64,000 bases of DNA from Staphylococcus shinii (GCF_017583065.1 NZ_JAGEVL010000001.1:372001-436000), one strand, 5' to 3'; shown: positions 21,801 through 30,819, counted from the stretch's first letter. The notes: generated from the letters alone by a model not told the origin. Numbers and translations: made by a program.

Positions 21801-22275
21801 TTTGGAGCAATCATTGCTAGTAGAACGTATTAAAAAATATTTCCATGAACAATTACACACTGAAATTGCACCATTAAAGCAAAAATTACAACAGTTGCAT
21901 GTGTTTATAGAACCTGAATTTGATAACAGTGAAATTGAGTTAGACGACCCTTACTTAAAAATCGATTTAACTCATATGATTGATGCATTACCAAAGTCAC
22001 TTTCTAAAAGGAATATTTTACAACCTAAAACGCAAAGCACTATTCAAGAACAAATTGCACAAGAAACAATTAATTTATTAGCGCCTTGTATTGCTAATTT
22101 AAGGCAAGCTGTTAATGAAACAGTGATACAAATGCTAAATAATGCTGAAAATAAATTTAATCAGTTTGAAAATGATGCACATAGTCAAATTAAGGAACTT
22201 TTATCTTTTGAAGTAGATGATGCATTCATTCAACAATTACAAGAAACTAATGAAAATTTAAAACCATATATGTAA
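18835..22275 (+). CDS. dynA: Double dynamin-like GTPase (DynA family)
   Basis: A 1146-residue protein that is two bacterial dynamins fused head to tail, as in B. subtilis DynA (YpbR). The first GTPase domain has GHFSAGKSTLIN (P-loop, near 46), QDTPGVDSN (G3) and VINQIDKH (G4). The second has GTFSAGKSSLIN (near 596), VDSLGLHSN as a G3 variant (DSLG instead of DTPG), and INATDLAE as G4. Long helical stalks and coiled coils separate and follow them. The family tethers and fuses membranes and helps bacteria survive phage and pore-forming stress. Start ATG 18835 follows AAAGGGG. The exonuclease gene begins 20 bases after its stop, so they form an operon. Confidence 0.9.
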   Translation: MSNTKQLDILYKLKKEVEKSKNARLVHIINQVIKKVFLEQYTATFVGHFSAGKSTLINLLLEENILPSSPVPTTSNTAIVSVAENPGIIANLSNQQYTLLNNYADVKKMNRENFDVESVEIKFPSDKFRKGFTLQDTPGVDSNVSSHQSSTEEFMYTSNVLFYTVDYNHVQSALNFQFMKQLNQAGVPVVFVINQIDKHNEDEISFDTFKSRVEKSITEWEIDLDKTFYVSKFNHEHNEIEALSDYLVEKDKNRESMEDYVSRIVKFITEEQLSYIKYEIQDLLDKLDIFEADFEQAYINFKQHQQVSEEAKLLNNPEELYEFLKQKRKAIIDNAYIMTHDTRETIRVYLESRTKDFTVGGLFNKKKKTQEEQHRRLNQALEQLQEKVNQEIRQPLREDMSFLTRFINDSEINEAILNQHYELPASLITDLYQTQITISNQYVLTFCDDLMKSLKQYIGKTSDPLFKEAINHAQADDIGIEQEDDYNDYEKFMEMRNLRESLETQNYLHYYIHIDDSLDKLIDRKEITYTPKANKVKSVHHSKSKTSTEPNHEDKTQNIKHALEIIQDVPLFEQTKQNIDDTLVRLDNKIVKIGVFGTFSAGKSSLINALLGDNYLVSSPNPTTAAMTELTYGHDSQITLKSAEQLLEEINQVFEVENITFDSIEALLNKNTNKLKASLEKNKLAFVNAVENHYDMYQDMLKYGLTHTISQDEIKKWSAEDEYATFVNTVHLKLPIDWLKDKIIVDSLGLHSNNQRHTNETEKVLTSADLILYVSYFNHSFTDNDKRFIEHMKAMNQLNENQAFKMIINATDLAETEDDLNAVIEYVGDALTQVNMDSDIFAVSSREALKTSDIGIERLKKSIEHFVKIDSKNILQKQMIGQLKHISEAYEQMIEAFHNDKAEIKQRNQKLKNYDKTTIFKNNLLQIAEQRTSNEVDDQIYHLNERLKLQLLDEVKSIYNGQMTKNANFNEEKRQSTKLYLDQIHQRLYLEQSLLVERIKKYFHEQLHTEIAPLKQKLQQLHVFIEPEFDNSEIELDDPYLKIDLTHMIDALPKSLSKRNILQPKTQSTIQEQIAQETINLLAPCIANLRQAVNETVIQMLNNAENKFNQFENDAHSQIKELLSFEVDDAFIQQLQETNENLKPYM

Positions 22276-22295
22276 TTAGAGGAAGAGGTACTTTT

Positions 22296-23177
22296 ATGTC
22301 CAAAAAAATATTATTAATTGATGGCATGGCTTTACTATTTCGTCATTTCTTTGCCACAAGTCTCCACAAACAATTTATGAGAAACTCTTTAGGCACACCT
22401 ACAAACGGCGTTCAAGGGTTTGTGCGTCATGTTTTTACTGCAATAAATGAAATTCAACCCACACATGTAGCTGTGTGTTGGGATATGGGTAAATCTACTT
22501 TCAGAAACGACATGTTTGATGGTTACAAACAAAATCGTCCTGCACCACCAGACGAACTGATACCCCAATTTGACTATGTTAAAGAAGTATCTAACCAATT
22601 CGGTTTTGTTAATATAGGCGTTCAAAATTTTGAAGCAGATGATGTTATTGGCACTTTAGCAGAAGCCTATTCTGATCAAAACCAAGTCTATATCGTGACA
22701 GGGGATAAAGATATATTACAATGTATTAACCCAAATGTTGAGATTTGGTTAACTAAAAAAGGATTTAATATCTATAATCGCTATACATTAAATAGATTCC
22801 AAAACGAATATGGTTTGAACCCAACGCAACTTGTAGATGTAAAAGCATTTATGGGCGACACGGCGGACGGTTATCCAGGTGTGAAAGGCATCGGGGAAAA
22901 AACAGCAATCAAACTAATTCAAAGCTATGGCTCGGTTGAATCTGTTATTGATGCATTAGATCAATTAACACCAGGCCAACGTAATAAAATAGAAACTGAT
23001 ATGAACAATCTTAAACTTTCAAAAACCTTAGCAAAAATCCATACGCAAGTTCCTTTAAATACTAATGAATTACTGGATGATATGGCATTTGGTACCGAAT
23101 TATCAAAAGTTTTAAATATATGTAACGAACACGAATTATATGTATCTGGTAAATATCTAGCTACACATTTTAGTTAA
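22296..23177 (+). CDS. ypcP: 5'-3' exonuclease, YpcP-like FEN nuclease
   Basis: A 293-residue protein equivalent to the 5' nuclease domain of DNA polymerase I. The acidic metal-binding residues appear in LLIDGMALLFR, FEADDVIG, VTGDKDILQ and MGDTADGYPGVKGIGEKTA, the last also being the helix-hairpin-helix DNA-binding loop. It removes RNA primers and flaps during replication and repair. It is conserved downstream of the dynamin gene in staphylococci and bacilli. Ribosome binding site AGAGGAAGAGG. Confidence 0.9.
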   Translation: MSKKILLIDGMALLFRHFFATSLHKQFMRNSLGTPTNGVQGFVRHVFTAINEIQPTHVAVCWDMGKSTFRNDMFDGYKQNRPAPPDELIPQFDYVKEVSNQFGFVNIGVQNFEADDVIGTLAEAYSDQNQVYIVTGDKDILQCINPNVEIWLTKKGFNIYNRYTLNRFQNEYGLNPTQLVDVKAFMGDTADGYPGVKGIGEKTAIKLIQSYGSVESVIDALDQLTPGQRNKIETDMNNLKLSKTLAKIHTQVPLNTNELLDDMAFGTELSKVLNICNEHELYVSGKYLATHFS

Positions 23178-23216
23178 AATCTAATACTTACAACAAAGAC
23201 TTATAAACTATAAACA

Positions 23217-23272
23217 GAGCGGGCAAATGAGATTAAGTGAAAACTTAGAACTCATTTGCCCGCTCTCTTCAT
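23217..23272. terminator. Strong terminator between converging genes
   Basis: A perfect 15-base stem: GAGCGGGCAAATGAG (23217-23231) with CTCATTTGCCCGCTC (23251-23265). T-rich sequence flanks it on both strands, more strongly for the plus strand (TCTTCATT), so it probably serves both genes. Confidence 0.85.
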
Positions 23273-23297
23273 TATGAATAAATTACAAATGAAAAAC

Positions 23298-23702
23298 TTA
23301 TTTTTTATTTTGTTTTGTTATTTTATAAAGTTCATTTTTAGCGTGATGATTTGCCTCTTTATTTTGATTTCTAGGTACCCATCTAACAAAAAATAATTCA
23401 AAATTCTGTTCTAATTGCAACATCTTATCGTAATAAAGTTTGAATTTTTCATTTTTAACACTGCCTTTATTAATACTATCTTCGATAAGTTTCGAATCTG
23501 TAAATACTAATGCTGTAGATATATCATGTTTAGTAGCACATTCCAAAGCAAATATTAAAGTAGCCCATTCAGCACTATGATTATCCATAACACCTAAATC
23601 TTTTGTATAGTGAAAACGCTCGTTGTCAATTACTAAAACGACCGCACATGCGCTTACGCCAGGGTTACCAGCCGTAGCAGCATCAAAATAAATTTTTGCC
23701 AT
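23298..23702 (-). CDS. RNase HI-like protein
   Basis: A 134-residue RNase H fold protein. MAKIYFDAATAGNPG carries the first catalytic Asp, NHSAEWATLIFALE the Glu, VFTDSKLIED the second Asp. At the fourth position the sequence reads NKEANHHAKNEL, so Asn stands where many family members have Asp. The start is ATG 23702 with AAAGGTGG upstream; the earlier GTG at 23711 lies inside that ribosome binding site. RNases HI cut RNA in RNA-DNA hybrids. This short type lacks the basic handle of E. coli RnhA, and its true activity is not established. Confidence 0.8.
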   Translation of the reverse strand: MAKIYFDAATAGNPGVSACAVVLVIDNERFHYTKDLGVMDNHSAEWATLIFALECATKHDISTALVFTDSKLIEDSINKGSVKNEKFKLYYDKMLQLEQNFELFFVRWVPRNQNKEANHHAKNELYKITKQNKK

Positions 23703-23865
23703 AATTTCCACCTTTATCTTTCAATTTGTATTTATTTTATCAAAACAAGCATATTTATACTATTTACGTGGTAATTAAATGTTTGTGAAAGTATATAATA
23801 TGGCTTATACTTAATATATATTTATTCCTACTCAAAAAGTCGGATTTCGAAGGAAGTTGATATAT

Positions 23866-24447
23866 TTGAAAAATATGTTTATTATACATGGTTATCAAGC
23901 GACTACTGAAAGTCATTGGTTTGAGTGGTTAGCTAATGAAATGAAACAATTTGGTTATTCTACAGAAATTGTTTATTTACCAAATGCGAATCAACCTAAT
24001 TTAAAAGAATGGATTACAGCTATACAAAATAACTTAAAAAATAAGTTAGATTCAGAAACAATTATTGTTGCACATAGTTTGGGTGTTATAACTATACTTG
24101 ATTATTTGTCTAGGCTACAACATGGTCCGACTATTAAAGGGCTATACCTTGTTTCTGGTTTTAATGAGCAACTAAAAAATTTGCCGGAACTTAATCACTA
24201 TATATCACAAACTCAGATTGATTTCCATAATATTAATGCACAAAACATCGTAACGATTGCTGGCAGCCATGACCCAATTGTCAATGTTGAAGCAACCGAC
24301 AGATTATCTCGTGAATTAAATACGGAAACATTGCATGTGTCACACGAAGGTCATTTCCTTGATAGTGATGGATATAAAACTTTCGATTTTCTAAAAGACC
24401 AAATCACTTATTCATTAACTAAAAAAACCTCTAGAATTGGTAGTTAA
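23866..24447 (+). CDS. Small alpha/beta hydrolase, RBBP9/YdeN type
   Basis: A 193-residue serine hydrolase fold. FIIHGYQATTESHWFEWL at the N-terminus, the nucleophile elbow VAHSLGV, Asp in GSHDPIVN and the catalytic His in SHEGHF make a complete triad, as in the RBBP9/YdeN family (PF06821). The substrate is unknown. The start is probably TTG 23866 after AAGGAAG; TTG 23857 is too close to that site and ATG 23875 is another possibility. Its last codons form half of the terminator stem at 24426. Confidence 0.8.
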   Translation: MKNMFIIHGYQATTESHWFEWLANEMKQFGYSTEIVYLPNANQPNLKEWITAIQNNLKNKLDSETIIVAHSLGVITILDYLSRLQHGPTIKGLYLVSGFNEQLKNLPELNHYISQTQIDFHNINAQNIVTIAGSHDPIVNVEATDRLSRELNTETLHVSHEGHFLDSDGYKTFDFLKDQITYSLTKKTSRIGS

Positions 24448-24468
24448 CCAATTCTAGAGGTTTTTAGT
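24426..24468. terminator. Bidirectional terminator overlapping both flanking stop codons
   Basis: AACCTCTAGAATTGG and CCAATTCTAGAGGTT form a perfect 15-base stem with a seven-base loop and T-runs on both strands. The left arm lies within the hydrolase gene; the right arm ends two bases from the transporter's stop. Confidence 0.9.
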
Positions 24469-25168
24469 AACCTTCATCTAATTTGTTTATTTTACCTTTA
24501 CGGTACATTGATTTAGCCCAATAACCAAAAGGAACGTTAAATATTGTTGAAATTACTTTCAATAAATAAGTAGTTATAAAAATTTCGAAAACTGCAGCAT
24601 TTGGCATAGTTCCGATAAATGCAATTGATACAAATAATGCAGTATCAATAATATTACTAATGATTGTACTACCGTAAGCCCTAATAATAAATGTTTTATC
24701 TGAACTAAAAAGCTTTTTAATTAAAGTAAATAGTAATACGTCTAAATGCTGCCCGATAATATAAGCTATCACAGAGCCCAATGCGATTCTCGGCACAACA
24801 TTAAAAATAGTTTCTAATGCTTGTTGTGAACTATCAATTGGTGATGGTGTGAAATGCAAAGACATTTGCATAACGATAATCATAACCAATGTAGAACTGA
24901 AACCTATCCAAATTGCACGTTTTGCAACTTTCCTACCATAAATATCGTTTAATATGTCAGTTGCAAGGTAAATAGAAGCGAACATGACATTACCCAAAGT
25001 TGCAGAAATCGTAAATATATCTACAGTTTTAATTACTTGAATGTTTGCAATAATCGTACCTATTGCAACCCACGCAATCAGGCCATGTTTACCAAATAAT
25101 CTATACATGGCTACTAATAAAAGAAAAGTTACTAAAAACGTTACTACTCCAAATATTTCATTAAACAA
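24464..25168 (-). CDS. yhhQ: Queuosine precursor transporter (QPTR/YhhQ family), TTG start
   Basis: A 234-residue membrane protein with about six hydrophobic helices. It has the family segments NVMFASIYLATDILNDIYGRK and GSVIAYIIGQHLDVLLF, characteristic of the VUT_1/YhhQ family that takes up queuosine precursors (preQ0, preQ1 or queuine). The start is TTG 25168, seven bases after AGGAGGA. That ribosome binding site is overlapped by a preQ1-I riboswitch (see 25179-25217), which independently supports the substrate class. Confidence 0.88.
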   Translation of the reverse strand: MFNEIFGVVTFLVTFLLLVAMYRLFGKHGLIAWVAIGTIIANIQVIKTVDIFTISATLGNVMFASIYLATDILNDIYGRKVAKRAIWIGFSSTLVMIIVMQMSLHFTPSPIDSSQQALETIFNVVPRIALGSVIAYIIGQHLDVLLFTLIKKLFSSDKTFIIRAYGSTIISNIIDTALFVSIAFIGTMPNAAVFEIFITTYLLKVISTIFNVPFGYWAKSMYRKGKINKLDEGY

Positions 25169-25178
25169 TTTATTTTCC

Positions 25179-25217
25179 TCCTAAATTTTGTTGATGCGGG
25201 TGTTTAGAAACCGCAAA
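25179..25217 (-). promoter_or_regulatory. preQ1-I riboswitch overlapping the ribosome binding site
   Basis: Read on the minus strand: P1 arm TTGCGG, loop TTTCTAAACAC, P1 return arm CCGCA, an A-rich linker ATCAACAAAA, then TTTAG, which runs into AGGAGGA. CTAAA of the loop pairs with TTTAG of the tail to make the pseudoknot. The order hairpin, ACACCC-like segment, A-rich tail and pairing tail is the preQ1 class I pattern. Ligand-stabilised pairing would cover the Shine-Dalgarno sequence and turn off translation of the transporter. Identified by eye, without a covariance search. Confidence 0.82.
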
Positions 25218-25233
25218 AATAAACAACTAAATA

Positions 25234-25261
25234 ATTTTACCAAATAAAACGAAAAATACAA
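25234..25261 (-). promoter_or_regulatory. Possible promoter of the riboswitch-transporter transcript
   Basis: On the minus strand TTGTAT (25261-25256), 16 bases, TAAAAT (25239-25234). Transcription would start about 10 bases upstream of the riboswitch P1 helix. Confidence 0.45.
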
Positions 25262-25422
25262 GTGACTTTAATAAATTTTATGAACATTAGTAGATAAAAA
25301 TTTGTGTATAAATTTTAAGATTAAACAAACATTGTCACAAATGATATAATGACCCTAAGTGTCAAAACCTTGTAATTTTAATGTATTTATTAGGGACATT
25401 TTATTTATAGAATAACAGGAGA

Positions 25423-25617
25423 GTGACGAGTATTCTAACTTATTCTGAAAGAGAAGCAATTAAAGCAATTGATCATTTAACGAATACGTATTGCAATAAA
25501 TGCTTACTTAAACACCACATTAACAAAACTCAAGGAAAAACACATGCCCACCATTTTTGCATATCAGAATGTTCGGTAGGGAAAGAAATTAAACAATTAG
25601 GCAATGAGCTGCAATAA
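25423..25617 (+). CDS. Small zinc-finger-like protein
   Basis: A protein of about 61-64 residues rich in Cys and His: YCNKCLLKHH, then HAHHFCISECSVGKEI. Four cysteines and several histidines could bind zinc. Similar small zinc-finger-domain proteins are common in staphylococci; function is unknown. The annotated GTG at 25423 is only one base from AGGAG (25417-25421). An ATT codon at 25432 is ten bases from it and could be the real start. It is followed 16 bases later by the NFU_N gene. Confidence 0.7.
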   Translation: MTSILTYSEREAIKAIDHLTNTYCNKCLLKHHINKTQGKTHAHHFCISECSVGKEIKQLGNELQ

Positions 25618-25633
25618 TTAGGAGGAATTTCAA

Positions 25634-25891
25634 ATGGAAATCGTAGAGGTAGCACAAACACCAAATCCAAATACAATGAAAATCGTTTTACAATTATCAG
25701 GTGAAGACTATAAACCTAGTACTTATACTTCTGTTAAAGATGGACAACCTGATTTTATCAACGCGATACTTGAATTAGAAGGCATCAAGTCTATTTTTCA
25801 GGCTATGAATTTTATTTCAGTAGATAAAAAATCTGATTTCAATTGGGACGACTTATTACCAAGAGTAACTGAAACATTAGAAAATATTTAA
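25634..25891 (+). CDS. NFU_N (NifU N-terminal-like) single-domain protein
   Basis: An 85-residue protein that is a single NFU_N domain: [19 protein letters not shown], then GQPDFINAILELEGIKSIF and FISVDKK. It lacks the CxxC of the iron-sulphur scaffold domain. The next gene begins with a close copy of this domain, so the two are tandem paralogues. Ribosome binding site AGGAGG. Its role is unknown; in the next gene the domain is linked to virulence control in S. aureus (CvfC). Confidence 0.85.
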   Translation: MEIVEVAQTPNPNTMKIVLQLSGEDYKPSTYTSVKDGQPDFINAILELEGIKSIFQAMNFISVDKKSDFNWDDLLPRVTETLENI

Positions 25892-25908
25892 TAAGGAGAG
25901 GTTCTTAA

Positions 25909-27027
25909 ATGGAAATCGTACGTGTTGAACCTACGCCAAGTCCTAACACGATGAAAATTGTATTAAACGAAAAAAGAAAAGATAATAAATCAAATACGTA
26001 TACTACTATCCAAGATGACCAGCCAAATTTTATCAATGACGTATTAGAGGTAGAAGGTATCAAATCGATATTTTACGTTATGGATTTTCTTGCAATAGAT
26101 AAAAAGCCGAAATACGACTGGGAATCATTATTGCCTAAAGTCACTGCTACATTAAATAATGACGTATCCGAAGTAGAAGAACCTATGCCAGATGAACATT
26201 TTGGAGAAGTTAAGGCTGAAGTTTTAAAATTCAAAGGCATACCTTACCAAGTGAAACTTACAACTAATGCAGAGGAAAAACGCAAGCAACTACCAGAAAT
26301 TTTTATAGATAGTATGCTTGCAGCCCAAAAAGAGGACGATAATATTGTCTTTCAACGTAAGTGGGAAGACTTAGGAGTTCGTTACGGCGAATTCGATGAG
26401 ATTATGTCAGAAGTGTTTGAAGAGATATTAGCTGTTTATCCTGCTGACAAATTAGAAACACTTGTCAAAGATGCATTAAATACGGATGTAGTGATTCCCG
26501 AAAAGCATTATCAACATGTATCCCTTGAAACCTATCAAGCTACGGAGGATTGGAAAGAACGCTTAAGAATGTTGAAGTCTTTTCCTACACCGACAGAACA
26601 AGACTTTCCATTATTAGGTGATGCTGTTAGCGAGGAAGAAAAAACGCCTTTAAGACGTGAAGCTATCGTCTTACTTGGTATGGTAGAAGATAAAGCTGTA
26701 TTACCATACTTATTCAAAGGTTTACGCGACAAAAGTCCAGCAGTAAGACGGACTGCTGGTGATTGCTTGAGTGATTTAGGGTTTAAACAAGCATTACCAG
26801 AGATGGAAAAAGCATTAGATGACCCGCAAAAAATTGTTAGATGGAGAGCAGCTATGTTTATCTTTGATGAAGGTGGTCCAGAACAATTAGATGCTCTACA
26901 CGCACATGAAAACGATCCAGCTTATGAAGTTAAACTCCAAATTGAAATGGCAATTGAAAGAATCGAAAATGGAGACCAAGCCCTAGGATCAGTTTGGAAA
27001 CAAATTGCTAACAGAAATAAAGTATGA
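25909..27027 (+). CDS. cvfC: Conserved virulence factor C-like protein (NFU_N plus HEAT repeats)
   Basis: A 372-residue protein: NFU_N domain (1-85), a linker and middle domain (90-225), then HEAT-like repeats (about 235-345: [40 protein letters not shown] is one unit). Size and architecture match S. aureus CvfC, whose loss lowers haemolysin production and virulence; the mechanism is unknown. It begins 17 bases after the single-domain paralogue. HEAT repeats suggest a protein-protein scaffold. Confidence 0.88.
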   Translation: MEIVRVEPTPSPNTMKIVLNEKRKDNKSNTYTTIQDDQPNFINDVLEVEGIKSIFYVMDFLAIDKKPKYDWESLLPKVTATLNNDVSEVEEPMPDEHFGEVKAEVLKFKGIPYQVKLTTNAEEKRKQLPEIFIDSMLAAQKEDDNIVFQRKWEDLGVRYGEFDEIMSEVFEEILAVYPADKLETLVKDALNTDVVIPEKHYQHVSLETYQATEDWKERLRMLKSFPTPTEQDFPLLGDAVSEEEKTPLRREAIVLLGMVEDKAVLPYLFKGLRDKSPAVRRTAGDCLSDLGFKQALPEMEKALDDPQKIVRWRAAMFIFDEGGPEQLDALHAHENDPAYEVKLQIEMAIERIENGDQALGSVWKQIANRNKV

Positions 27028-27069
27028 TTGTTAAAATATTTATTATCAGATTTTTAAGGAGTGTTTGAA

Positions 27070-27504
27070 ATGAATGCATATGAAGCATACATGAATGAAC
27101 TTGCTACACAGATGCGTAGCGAATTAACAGGGCGTGGCTTTGAAAGTTTAGAAACTTCAGATGACGTAACGAACTATATGAATAACATTTCTGCAGAAGA
27201 TACTACATTCGTTGTAATTAACTCAACATGTGGGTGTGCTGCCGGTTTAGCTAGACCAGCAGCTGTAACTGTAGTAGAGCAAAATGAAAAAAAACCAACA
27301 AATAAAGTAACTGTTTTCGCTGGCCAAGATAAAGAAGCTACTGAGACGATGCGTAATTATATTCAACAAGTGCCATCAAGCCCATCGTATGCATTGTTTA
27401 AAGGCCAAGAATTGAAACACTTTATCCCTCGCGAACATATCGAAGGTAGAGATATTCAAGATATATGTATGGATATCAAAGATTCATTTGATGAACACTG
27501 TTAA
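27070..27504 (+). CDS. brxA: Bacilliredoxin (BrxA/BrxB family, YphP/YqiW)
   Basis: A 144-residue thioredoxin-like protein with the CGC active site in [16 protein letters not shown]. Bacilliredoxins remove bacillithiol from S-bacillithiolated proteins, so it acts downstream of BshA made at 1115. Its place after cvfC and before thyA corresponds to S. aureus brxA, but brxA and brxB are close paralogues and I separate them only by position. The start is ATG 27070, eight bases after AAGGAG; GTG 27061 lies within that site. A terminator follows at 27561. Confidence 0.88.
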   Translation: MNAYEAYMNELATQMRSELTGRGFESLETSDDVTNYMNNISAEDTTFVVINSTCGCAAGLARPAAVTVVEQNEKKPTNKVTVFAGQDKEATETMRNYIQQVPSSPSYALFKGQELKHFIPREHIEGRDIQDICMDIKDSFDEHC

Positions 27505-27560
27505 AGTGGAGAAAAATTTTCATACAGTGTACAGAGTACACTAATTAATCCTATTAAAAT

Positions 27561-27621
27561 GCCAACTTACGACATATCTATTTTTTAATATTGAGATATG
27601 ACTAAGTTGGCGTTTATTTTT
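27561..27621 (+). terminator. Terminator after the bacilliredoxin gene
   Basis: GCCAACTT pairs with AAGTTGGC, with an inner ATATCT/AGATAT stem, followed by GTTTATTTTT. Confidence 0.8.
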
Positions 27622-27773
27622 AAAAATAATGCGACTTTTATAACGTTTACACTGAAATGTTGTATAATTTACATAACATACGATATTTTTACACAATCTA
27701 TAGTAAATTCTTTTAATTGTTGCTAATATCCAATAAGATTAAATAAAAATATAATTGAAAGGAGTGTGCTACT

Positions 27774-28730
27774 ATGTTAAATAGTTTTGACCAATCTTAT
27801 CATAATCTGTGTGAAGAAATTCTAGAGATAGGTAAGCAGAAAAACGATCGCACAAATACAGGCACAATTTCTAAATTCGGACATCAGCTTAGATTTGATT
27901 TAGCAAAAGGGTTTCCTTTACTAACAACAAAAAAAGTTTCATTTAAATTAATTGCTACTGAATTATTATGGTTTATAAAAGGTGATACGAATATCAAATA
28001 TTTACTCCAATACAACAATAATATTTGGAATGAATGGGCATTCGAAAACTATGTGAATTCATCTGATTATCACGGACCAGACATGACCAATTTTGGTCAT
28101 AAAGCACAAACTGATGATGCTTTTAATGCAATATATAAAGAAGAAATGCAGAAATTTAAACAACAAATATTAAATAATAATGATTTTGCCGCAAAATACG
28201 GTGATTTAGGTAACGTTTATGGGAAACAATGGCGTGATTGGGAAGATAAACAAGGGAATCATTTTGATCAGTTAAGAACAGTTATTGATCAAATTAAGAG
28301 TAACCCTAATTCACGTAGACATATCATTTCTGCGTGGAATCCGACTGAAATTGATACAATGGCTTTACCACCATGTCATACAATGTTCCAATTTTACGTT
28401 CAAGATGGAAAGTTAAGTTGCCAATTATATCAGAGAAGTGCTGATATATTTTTAGGCGTACCATTTAACATTGCTAGTTATAGTCTGTTAACACACTTAA
28501 TAGCAAAAGAATGTGGTTTAGAAGTTGGAGAATTTGTGCATACTTTTGGCGATGCGCATATTTACTCAAATCATATCGATGCAATAGAAACGCAATTATC
28601 ACGCGATAGTTTTGAACCACCTAAACTTAAAATCAATTCCGATGCCTCGATTTTCGATATAAATTATGAAGATTTAGAAATTGTAGATTATGAATCTCAT
28701 CCTGCTATTAAAGCACCAATTGCAGTTTAA
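27774..28730 (+). CDS. thyA: Thymidylate synthase
   Basis: A 318-residue enzyme that methylates dUMP to dTMP using methylenetetrahydrofolate. [10 protein letters not shown] binds phosphate and [13 protein letters not shown] holds the catalytic Cys; [22 protein letters not shown] is the conserved folate/dUMP-binding core. The length with the approximately 50-residue insertion ([21 protein letters not shown]) matches the staphylococcal/lactobacillar form. Ribosome binding site GAAAGGAGTG. It precedes dfrA, which regenerates the folate it oxidises. Confidence 0.95.
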   Translation: MLNSFDQSYHNLCEEILEIGKQKNDRTNTGTISKFGHQLRFDLAKGFPLLTTKKVSFKLIATELLWFIKGDTNIKYLLQYNNNIWNEWAFENYVNSSDYHGPDMTNFGHKAQTDDAFNAIYKEEMQKFKQQILNNNDFAAKYGDLGNVYGKQWRDWEDKQGNHFDQLRTVIDQIKSNPNSRRHIISAWNPTEIDTMALPPCHTMFQFYVQDGKLSCQLYQRSADIFLGVPFNIASYSLLTHLIAKECGLEVGEFVHTFGDAHIYSNHIDAIETQLSRDSFEPPKLKINSDASIFDINYEDLEIVDYESHPAIKAPIAV

Positions 28731-28806
28731 AACATAAGCTATTGTTTAAATTAATAAGCCTTTTGCTATATAATTAAAATCATGGAATTTATAGATTCTT
28801 ATTTAG

Positions 28807-29316
<510 letters not shown>

Positions 29317-29325
29317 GAGGAAATT

Positions 29326-30165
29326 ATGATGCAAAAGAAAATTGTTACCGATTCAACATCTGATTTATCGCACGCGTATTTATCTGATAATGATATACAT
29401 GTGATACCGCTTAATTTAACAATCAATGGTGAAGCCTATGTTGACCAAGTAGATATCTCTTCTGAAGCTTACATTCAAAAAATGCAAGAAGATGCAGATG
29501 TTAAAACTAGCCAACCAGCAATTGGTAAATTTATTGAAATGTATGACAAACTAGGTGCAGATGGTTCTGAAATTATAAGTATCCATATGACTTCAGGTTT
29601 AAGTGGCACATACCAAACAGCACTACAAGCAAGTCAAATGAGTGATAGTAAGGTGACAGTCATTGATTCTAAATCTATTTCCTTTGGATTAGGCTATCAA
29701 GTACAACATATTGTAGACTGGAATAATGAAGGATATACCACAGAAGATATCGTTACTAAAATTGCCGAACTACAAAAGAATATAAAACTTTATGTTGTAA
29801 TAGGACAATTAAATCAACTAATCAAAGGTGGCCGTATTAGTAAAACTAAAGGCTTAATAGGTAATATGATGAAAATCAAACCAATAGGTACACTTGAAGA
29901 TGGTAAAATCGAATTAATTCACAATTCCAGAACCCAAAATGCAAGTGTACAATTTTTAAAGAAAGAAATTAGTGCATTTATAGGCGACAGAAATATCAAA
30001 TCAATTGGTATTGCCCATGCAAATATTATTGAATTCGTAGATAAAGTAAAAAAACATTTTTCAGAAGAATTCAATTTTACACAGTTCGACACAAACGTAA
30101 CAACACCTGTGATTAGTACTCATACAGGTCAAGGTGCAATTGGTCTCGTTGTGTTAAGGTCCTAA
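29326..30165 (+). CDS. degV: DegV-family fatty acid-binding protein
   Basis: A 279-residue DegV protein. [13 protein letters not shown] at the N-terminus, the ligand loop [12 protein letters not shown] (near 89-100) and the C-terminal [12 protein letters not shown] are family hallmarks. In S. aureus, DegV-fold proteins such as FakB bind fatty acids and present them to the FakA kinase. Whether this one is FakB-like is not certain from sequence alone. Two adjacent ATG codons (29326, 29329) follow AGGAGG; the second has better spacing. Confidence 0.85.
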   Translation: MMQKKIVTDSTSDLSHAYLSDNDIHVIPLNLTINGEAYVDQVDISSEAYIQKMQEDADVKTSQPAIGKFIEMYDKLGADGSEIISIHMTSGLSGTYQTALQASQMSDSKVTVIDSKSISFGLGYQVQHIVDWNNEGYTTEDIVTKIAELQKNIKLYVVIGQLNQLIKGGRISKTKGLIGNMMKIKPIGTLEDGKIELIHNSRTQNASVQFLKKEISAFIGDRNIKSIGIAHANIIEFVDKVKKHFSEEFNFTQFDTNVTTPVISTHTGQGAIGLVVLRS

Positions 30166-30291
30166 AAGCCATTAAAAGATTGCTATGAATATACTTGAAG
30201 CAATATGTCTTAGTTAATAAATAAACAATTTTATAGCGTATCTCTTAAAATAATGGTAACTTTATGACAAAATAGACTTAGGAGGTATATT

Positions 30292-30819
30292 ATGGCTTAT
30301 GCGACATTAGCTGGAGGTTGTTTTTGGTGTTTAGTTAAACCATTTACTTCTTACCCAGGTATCGAGAGTGTTGTTTCTGGATACAGTGGTGGTCATACTG
30401 ATAACCCTACTTATGAAAGTGTAAGTACGAATCAAACAGGTCACGTAGAAGCAGTTCAAATCACCTATAATCCGGAAATTACTTCCTTCGAAAATGTACT
30501 AGATGTTTATTTTAAAACATTTGATCCAACAGACAATGGCGGTCAATTTTTTGATAGAGGCGAACATTATGAGCCAGTAATTTTTTATCATGATGAAACA
30601 CAAAAAAAGGCTGCCGAAGCAAAAATACAACAACTAAATGAACAAGCAATTTTTGATAACCCAGTTATCACGCCCATTAAACCGTATAAAAACTTTTACC
30701 CTGCAGAATCTTATCATCAAGATTATTACAAAAAAAATCCGTTACATTATGAACAGTATCAACGGGGTTCAGGACGCAAAGGTTTTATAGAAAAGCATTG
30801 GGGGAAACAAAATGATTAA
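30292..30819 (+). CDS. msrA: Peptide methionine-(S)-S-oxide reductase MsrA
   Basis: A 175-residue enzyme repairing methionine S-sulfoxide. The active-site motif GCFWC lies at residues 9-13 (AGGCFWCLVKPF). GHVEAVQITYNP and ESYHQDYYKKNP are the substrate-pocket segments. It begins the msrA-msrB-crr-yozE run; the overlap of eight bases with msrB indicates coupling. In S. aureus the corresponding operon is induced by cell-wall antibiotics. Confidence 0.95.
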   Translation: MAYATLAGGCFWCLVKPFTSYPGIESVVSGYSGGHTDNPTYESVSTNQTGHVEAVQITYNPEITSFENVLDVYFKTFDPTDNGGQFFDRGEHYEPVIFYHDETQKKAAEAKIQQLNEQAIFDNPVITPIKPYKNFYPAESYHQDYYKKNPLHYEQYQRGSGRKGFIEKHWGKQND

